A DNA stretch of 43,961 nucleotides from Oceanimonas aquatica (GTDB lineage: Bacteria; Pseudomonadota; Gammaproteobacteria; Enterobacterales; Aeromonadaceae): NCBI RefSeq assembly GCF_030732065.1, contig NZ_JAVBHX010000016.1:1-43961 (forward strand), in the 5' to 3' direction. The translations under genes were made by a program, and so were the position numbers. Below are positions 39,861 to 43,961 of this stretch, one piece after another; positions within the stretch are counted from its first letter, which is position 1; each line of letters starts with the position of its first letter. The notes under the pieces were generated by a model. That model saw only the letters and a list, made by a program, of their open reading frames with translations, ran no database searches and was not told the origin of the DNA.

Positions 39861-41879
39861 TCATGATTTTTTATCAAACATGGCCCGCAGACTGGCCACG
39901 CCGGCCTGACCCTTTTGCATGCGCTCACCCTCGCTCTGGGGCTTGCGGTTGTGCTCCCAGTCCAGATCCTGCTGGGGCAGCTCCAGCAGAAAACGGCTGG
40001 GCTCGGGGCGAATGGTTTCGCCGTACTGGCGCCGCTCCCGGCACAGGGTAAAGGTGAGCGCCTGCTGGGCCCGGGTAATACCCACATAGGCCAGCCGCCG
40101 CTCTTCCTCGATATTGTCTTCGTCAATGCTGCTCTGATGGGGCAGCAGACCCTCTTCCATACCCACCATAAACACAAAGGGAAACTCCAGGCCCTTTGAC
40201 GCGTGCAGGGTCATCAGCTGCACCTGTTCGCCGTCATCCTCGTCTTCGCCCCGCTCCATCATGTCGCGCAGGGTCAGACGGGTAACCACCTGAGGCAACG
40301 TCATGGCTTCTTCCAGATCCGAGCCTTCCAGCATCTGGCTGACCCACTTGAACAGGGTGGAGACATTCTGCATGCGCATCTCGGCGGCACGGGGGCTGGG
40401 CGAGCTTTCGTACAGCCATTCCTCGTAATGAATATCCTTGATCATGTCGCGCACCGCTTCCACCGCATTGCCCCGGGCAGCTTCGTCGCCGAGGCGCACC
40501 AGCCAGTCGCTGAAGGCGCGCACCGCTACCAGCCCTCTGCCGGTCAGGGTCTGCTCCAGCCCCAGCTCAAAGCTGGCGGCGAACAGGCTTTTGCCCCGAC
40601 CGTTGGCATAGGTGCCGAGTTTTTCCAGGGTGGTGGGGCCAATTTCCCGCCGGGGCGTGTTCACCACCCGCAGAAAGGCGTTGTCGTCGTCCGGGTTCAC
40701 CAGCAGCCGCAGGTAGGCCATGATGTCCTTGATTTCGGCGCGGGAGAAAAACGAGGTGCCGCCGCTGATCTTGTAGGGAATGCGGTTGGTCATCAGTGCC
40801 TTTTCCAGCAACCGGGACTGGTGGTTGCCCCGGTACAGAATGGCATATTCGCCGAACTTGCTGGCGTTCATGAACTTGTGGCCCATTATCTCGGCCACCA
40901 CCCGCTCCGCCTCATGCTCTTCGCTCTTGGCAAACAGCACTCGTACCGAGGCCTCGTATTCCATTTCCGAGAACAGCTGCTTCTCGAACACATGGGGGTT
41001 GTTGGCGATCAGAATGTTGGCGCACTGCAGAATACGCCCCCGGGAGCGATAGTTCTGCTGCAATTTGATGACCTTGAGGCTGGGGTAATCTTCCTTCAGC
41101 AGCACCAGATTCTGGGGCCGGGCACCGCGCCAGGAGTAGATGGACTGATCGTCGTCCCCCACCACGGTAAAACGGGCACGCTCGCCGGCAATCAGCTTGA
41201 CCAGCTCGTACTGGCTGGTGTTGGTGTCCTGATATTCGTCAACCAGCAGGTAGCGAATTTTGTTCTGCCACCAGGCCCGCACTTCGGCGTTGGTCTTGAG
41301 CAACAGGGTGGGCATCAGGATCAGATCGTCAAAATCCAGTGCGTTGTAGGCTTTCATGTGGCGCTGATAGCGCTCGTAGCACTGGGCAAACAGCACGGTT
41401 TCGGCGTCGGTGGCCAGGCGGGCGGCGCGGGGGGGGAGCACCAGATCGTTTTTCCAGTTGGAAATGGTACTCAGCAACCGGGAGATCTTTTCCTTGTCGC
41501 CGTCCAGCTCCTTTTCGGTCAGCTCTTTGATCAGCGCCAGCTGATCCTGATCGTCAAACAGGGAAAATCCCGCTTTCAGCCCCAGGGTCTTGTGCTCGCG
41601 GCGAATGATCTCCAGCCCCAGGGTATGAAAGGTGGACACCATCAGGCCGCGGGCTTCACGCTTGCCCAGGGTCTGGGCCACCCGCTCTTTCATTTCCCGC
41701 GCCGCCTTGTTGGTAAAGGTGACGGCGGCAATGTGCCGGGCGGAATAATCGCACTGGCGCACCAGGTAGGCGATCTTGTTGGTGATCACCCGGGTCTTGC
41801 CGGAGCCGGCGCCGGCCAGCACCAGGCAGGGTCCAGCAATGTAGCGTACGGCGTCGTCCTGGGCGGGGTTGAGTTTCAT
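39861..41879 (-). CDS. rep: ATP-dependent DNA helicase Rep
   Basis: A 672-residue superfamily 1 3'-5' helicase, one residue shorter than E. coli Rep. Motifs in order: LNPAQDDAV, Walker [62 protein letters not shown] and ayVGITRAQ. It clears proteins ahead of the replication fork with DnaB. The ATG has a gaggag box. Single gene, divergent from csdA. Confidence 0.96.
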   Translation of the reverse strand: MKLNPAQDDAVRYIAGPCLVLAGAGSGKTRVITNKIAYLVRQCDYSARHIAAVTFTNKAAREMKERVAQTLGKREARGLMVSTFHTLGLEIIRREHKTLGLKAGFSLFDDQDQLALIKELTEKELDGDKEKISRLLSTISNWKNDLVLPPRAARLATDAETVLFAQCYERYQRHMKAYNALDFDDLILMPTLLLKTNAEVRAWWQNKIRYLLVDEYQDTNTSQYELVKLIAGERARFTVVGDDDQSIYSWRGARPQNLVLLKEDYPSLKVIKLQQNYRSRGRILQCANILIANNPHVFEKQLFSEMEYEASVRVLFAKSEEHEAERVVAEIMGHKFMNASKFGEYAILYRGNHQSRLLEKALMTNRIPYKISGGTSFFSRAEIKDIMAYLRLLVNPDDDNAFLRVVNTPRREIGPTTLEKLGTYANGRGKSLFAASFELGLEQTLTGRGLVAVRAFSDWLVRLGDEAARGNAVEAVRDMIKDIHYEEWLYESSPSPRAAEMRMQNVSTLFKWVSQMLEGSDLEEAMTLPQVVTRLTLRDMMERGEDEDDGEQVQLMTLHASKGLEFPFVFMVGMEEGLLPHQSSIDEDNIEEERRLAYVGITRAQQALTFTLCRERRQYGETIRPEPSRFLLELPQQDLDWEHNRKPQSEGERMQKGQAGVASLRAMFDKKS

Positions 41880-42000
41880 GGCGGCTCCTCGGCATTAAAC
41901 GGTCGGTGATTTTAACGCCATGGCCGCTCCGGGTGAAGGGTGCCTTGTCATCGACCCGGCTTTGGCCCATGATCCTGACAGTTTTTTCTTATGGTTATGC

Positions 42001-43215
42001 ATGATCGTGGATATTCGAGTACTCAGACGCGACTTCCCTACTCTGGCGCAAATCGTCAACGGCCACCCGCTGGTGTATCTCGACAACGCCGCCACCACCC
42101 AGAAACCGCAAGCCGTACTGGATGCGCTCAACCATTACTACCGGGATACCAACGCCAATGTGCACCGGGCTTCCCACGCCCTGAGCGGTCAGGCCACCCG
42201 TGCCTTTGAGCAGGCCCGGGAAAAAGTGGCGCGTTTCATTCATGCGTCCTCGCCCAACGAGATCATCTGGACTCGCGGCACCACGGAAGCCATTAACCTG
42301 GTGGCCTTCAGTGTTGGCCGGCATTTTCTGAACGCCGGTGACGAAATACTGGTATCCACCTCGGAGCACCACGCCAATATCGTGCCCTGGCAGCAGGTGG
42401 CGGCCGCCACCGGCGCCATACTGAAGGTCATTCCCCTTACCGACAGCGCCGAGCTGGACTTATCCGCCGCCGAGCAGCTGATTAACAAGCGCACCCGGCT
42501 GCTGGCCATCGGCCATGTCTCCAATGCCCTGGGGCAGCTGAATCCGGTGGCCGAGCTAATTGCCATGGCCAAGGCCGTGGGTGCCATCACCCTGATTGAC
42601 GGTGCCCAGGCGGTGGGGCATTTTCCGGTGAATGTTCAGGCAATGGGCTGCGACTTTTACGCCTTTTCCGGCCACAAGATGTTTGCGCCCACCGGCATCG
42701 GTGTGCTGTATGGCCGCACCGAGTGGCTGGAGAAAATGCCGCCCTGGCAGACCGGCGGCGAGATGATAAAAACCGTGAGTTTCGAGCACACCAGTTTTGC
42801 CGCGCCGCCGTTCAAGTTCGAGGCGGGCACCCCCAACATTGCCGGTGCCATTGCCCTGGGGGCGGCGGTGGATTACCTGCAGGGCCTGGACAGAGCCGCA
42901 CTACAGCGCCACGAACAGGCACTGCTGACACAGTTGCTGAATGGCCTGGCCGCCATGGACGACATTCGCGTCATTGGCCGGCCTCGGGCCGGGGCCGTGT
43001 CGTTTACCATGGACGAAGTACACCCGCAGGATCTGGCTACCCTGCTCGACATGCAGGGCATTGCCGTGCGCACCGGTCACCACTGCGCCATGCCGCTGAT
43101 GCAGGCGCTGGGGCTGAAAAACGGCACGGTACGCGCCTCGCTTTCCTTTTATAACACCGCCGATGACGTGGCTACCCTGCTGGCCGGCATCGACAAGGCC
43201 CGGGAGCTGCTGTAA
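42001..43215 (+). CDS. csdA: cysteine desulfurase CsdA (SufS-like, class II)
   Basis: A 404-residue PLP enzyme that takes sulfur from cysteine as a persulfide. YLDNAATTQKP near the start, SEHHANIVPWQ, DGAQAVGHF, the PLP Lys in FSGHKMFAPTGIG (about 224) and the persulfide Cys in RTGHHCAMPLM (about 362) are all present. The start at 42001 gives the normal CsdA N-terminus; an upstream frame from 41920 adds unrelated residues. The stop overlaps the csdE start by one base, so the acceptor protein is co-translated. Confidence 0.95.
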   Translation: MIVDIRVLRRDFPTLAQIVNGHPLVYLDNAATTQKPQAVLDALNHYYRDTNANVHRASHALSGQATRAFEQAREKVARFIHASSPNEIIWTRGTTEAINLVAFSVGRHFLNAGDEILVSTSEHHANIVPWQQVAAATGAILKVIPLTDSAELDLSAAEQLINKRTRLLAIGHVSNALGQLNPVAELIAMAKAVGAITLIDGAQAVGHFPVNVQAMGCDFYAFSGHKMFAPTGIGVLYGRTEWLEKMPPWQTGGEMIKTVSFEHTSFAAPPFKFEAGTPNIAGAIALGAAVDYLQGLDRAALQRHEQALLTQLLNGLAAMDDIRVIGRPRAGAVSFTMDEVHPQDLATLLDMQGIAVRTGHHCAMPLMQALGLKNGTVRASLSFYNTADDVATLLAGIDKARELL

Positions 43216-43637
43216 TGACCCATCCCTTTGGTACCGAGATCACCGACGCCGAGGTTCGCGCCTTGCTCGCCGCCGCCCACGGCTGGGAGGCCCGCTATAA
43301 GCAGCTGATCAAACTGGCCAAGCAGTTGCCGCCTCTGGCAGAAGAAGAAAGAGTTGATGCCAACGCCATTCACGGCTGCGAAAGCCAGGCCTGGCTGCTG
43401 GCCGGGCTGGATGCACAGGGGCGCTGGCAGTTTCACTGCGACTCCGACGCCCGCATCGTCAAGGGGCTGATGGCGGTAGTACTGGCGGCCCTCAGCAACA
43501 AGACCGCCGCCGAGATCGCCGCTTTTGATATGGATGCCTACTTTGAAGAACTACAACTGCTCAACCACCTGAGCCCGTCCCGGGGCAACGGTTTAAGAGC
43601 GGTGGTGTCGGCGATTAAAGCCAAAGCCGGAAGCTGA
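43215..43637 (+). CDS. csdE: sulfur acceptor protein CsdE (SufE-like)
   Basis: A 140-residue SufE-family protein that accepts persulfide sulfur from CsdA. The acceptor Cys lies in IHGCESQAWLL near residue 57; IVKGLMAVVLAALSNKTAAEI and LSPSRGNGLRAVV are conserved SufE segments. It overlaps csdA by one base (taATG). It feeds sulfur to CsdL/TcdA or Fe-S assembly; neither is present downstream, where an IS110 element begins instead. Confidence 0.94.
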   Translation: MTHPFGTEITDAEVRALLAAAHGWEARYKQLIKLAKQLPPLAEEERVDANAIHGCESQAWLLAGLDAQGRWQFHCDSDARIVKGLMAVVLAALSNKTAAEIAAFDMDAYFEELQLLNHLSPSRGNGLRAVVSAIKAKAGS

Positions 43638-43849
43638 ACACTCTGCTCAGCAGCCAGCCTCAAAAAGGTTTGACGGAGCGTGCACTACTGTCGGCCAAAG
43701 CGCACTGCTTCTCCGGCACGCCATAAACCCACCCTTTGCCCTCCTCGGCACGCTCGGTGCTGACTGCCGTTATGCAGGCGACACCGATGCTACCCGAAGT
43801 AGCAGTGGGGATTGCCGTAGCCGACCATAAAATGCCATGGATGATGAGA

Positions 43850-43925
43850 TGGACACCTCTTGTGTAACCGGCGTCGCGATGCGCCATATTTGGGTTGAGG
43901 CTCAAATATCCACAAAAGGTGTCCA
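43850..43925 (+). ncRNA. highly structured IS110 leader, possible bridge RNA segment
   Basis: tggacacctcttgtg (43850-43864) pairs with cacaaaaggtgtcca (43911-43925) at 14 of 15 positions. Inside are atatttg / caaatat (43886-43892 with 43903-43909, ten-base loop) and ggcg / cgcc (43870-43873 with 43882-43885). The outer stem ends two bases before the transposase ATG and covers its aggtg ribosome site. In the IS110 group, the noncoding left end encodes the bridge RNA; identity here is inference. Confidence 0.4.
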
Positions 43926-43927
43926 CT

Positions 43928-43961
43928 ATGAACATTACGCTCATTGGTCTCGATTTGGCAA
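43928..43961 (+). CDS. IS110-family transposase, first 11 codons
   Basis: The partial frame MNITLIGLDLA matches the IS110 start (IGLDLAK), which holds the first Asp of the DEDD catalytic domain. The rest lies beyond the window. Confidence 0.7.
   Translation, partial: MNITLIGLDLA

Larger units (their letters stand above)
43660..43961 (+). mobile_element. IS110-family insertion sequence, left end (cut by window edge)
   Basis: A transposase start typical of IS110 is at the very end of the window, preceded by about 270-290 bases with no plausible gene. The exact left tip is not determined: IS110 elements make little or no target duplication and have no clear terminal repeats. Position 43660 is only a guess at the boundary after csdE. 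The noncoding stretch also includes the hairpin gctacccgaagtagc (about 43789-43803). Confidence 0.6.

Overview
This is a GC-rich gammaproteobacterial chromosome segment. Gene content and protein style point to the Aeromonadales, for example the Oceanimonas/Zobellella/Oceanisphaera group: a Vibrio-like PyrC, Rep helicase, SbcCD, the CsdA-CsdE sulfur-transfer pair, quinol NO reductase with a YtfE-type repair protein, and a DUF3360 permease. The genus is an inference from protein character, because no search was run. Most genes are housekeeping or accessory metabolic genes. I see no rRNA, tRNA, CRISPR array or prophage.

Layout. 1-4366: an osmoprotectant-type ABC transporter operon (yehY-yehX-yehW order, no solute-binding protein in view) lies between two same-orientation copies of an IS4-family element. 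The left copy is cut by the window edge and the right copy has a frameshifted transposase. Both copies abut the same 10-bp sequence, which is half of a REP-like palindrome. 4460-9622: a TPP-riboswitch-controlled SDR plus flavin monooxygenase operon (minus strand), pyrC, and a second TPP riboswitch in front of a sodium:solute symporter; together they look like a thiamine-related uptake and oxidation module. 9782-12213: a small PGPGW-type membrane protein, then a strongly AT-rich island holding one AIPR-family putative phage-defence gene. 12229-16940: the nitric oxide defence locus, with norR divergent from a ytfE-like gene and a qNor gene, and an intergenic region showing three NorR boxes, an IHF-like site and a sigma-54 promoter. 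17123-23607: DUF4282 membrane protein, pirin, an EAL protein next to a GGDEF protein broken by an in-frame amber codon, a DCC oxidoreductase plus renalase-like flavoprotein, a degenerate ArsC/LMW-phosphatase-like protein plus ArsR, and a putative metalloprotease. 23610-28449: a divergent MocR regulator/EamA exporter pair, a YgjP-like metallopeptidase, and a tsdB-tsdA thiosulfate dehydrogenase operon. 28452-32140: an MscS-type channel, a GST and a DUF3360 permease. 32218-43637: sbcDC, an EamA transporter, a beta-class GST, a MarR regulator, cytochrome c5, rep, and csdA-csdE. 43638-43961: the left end and first codons of an IS110-family element, with a strongly structured leader directly before the transposase start.

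How it fits together: the organism appears to handle NO (NorR, YtfE, qNor), oxidise thiosulfate or reduce tetrathionate at the periplasmic face (TsdBA), scavenge thiamine-related compounds under TPP control, and repair DNA ends (SbcCD, Rep). Recent change is visible as IS insertions, one nonsense mutation, one transposase frameshift, one active-site substitution and one AT-rich defence gene.
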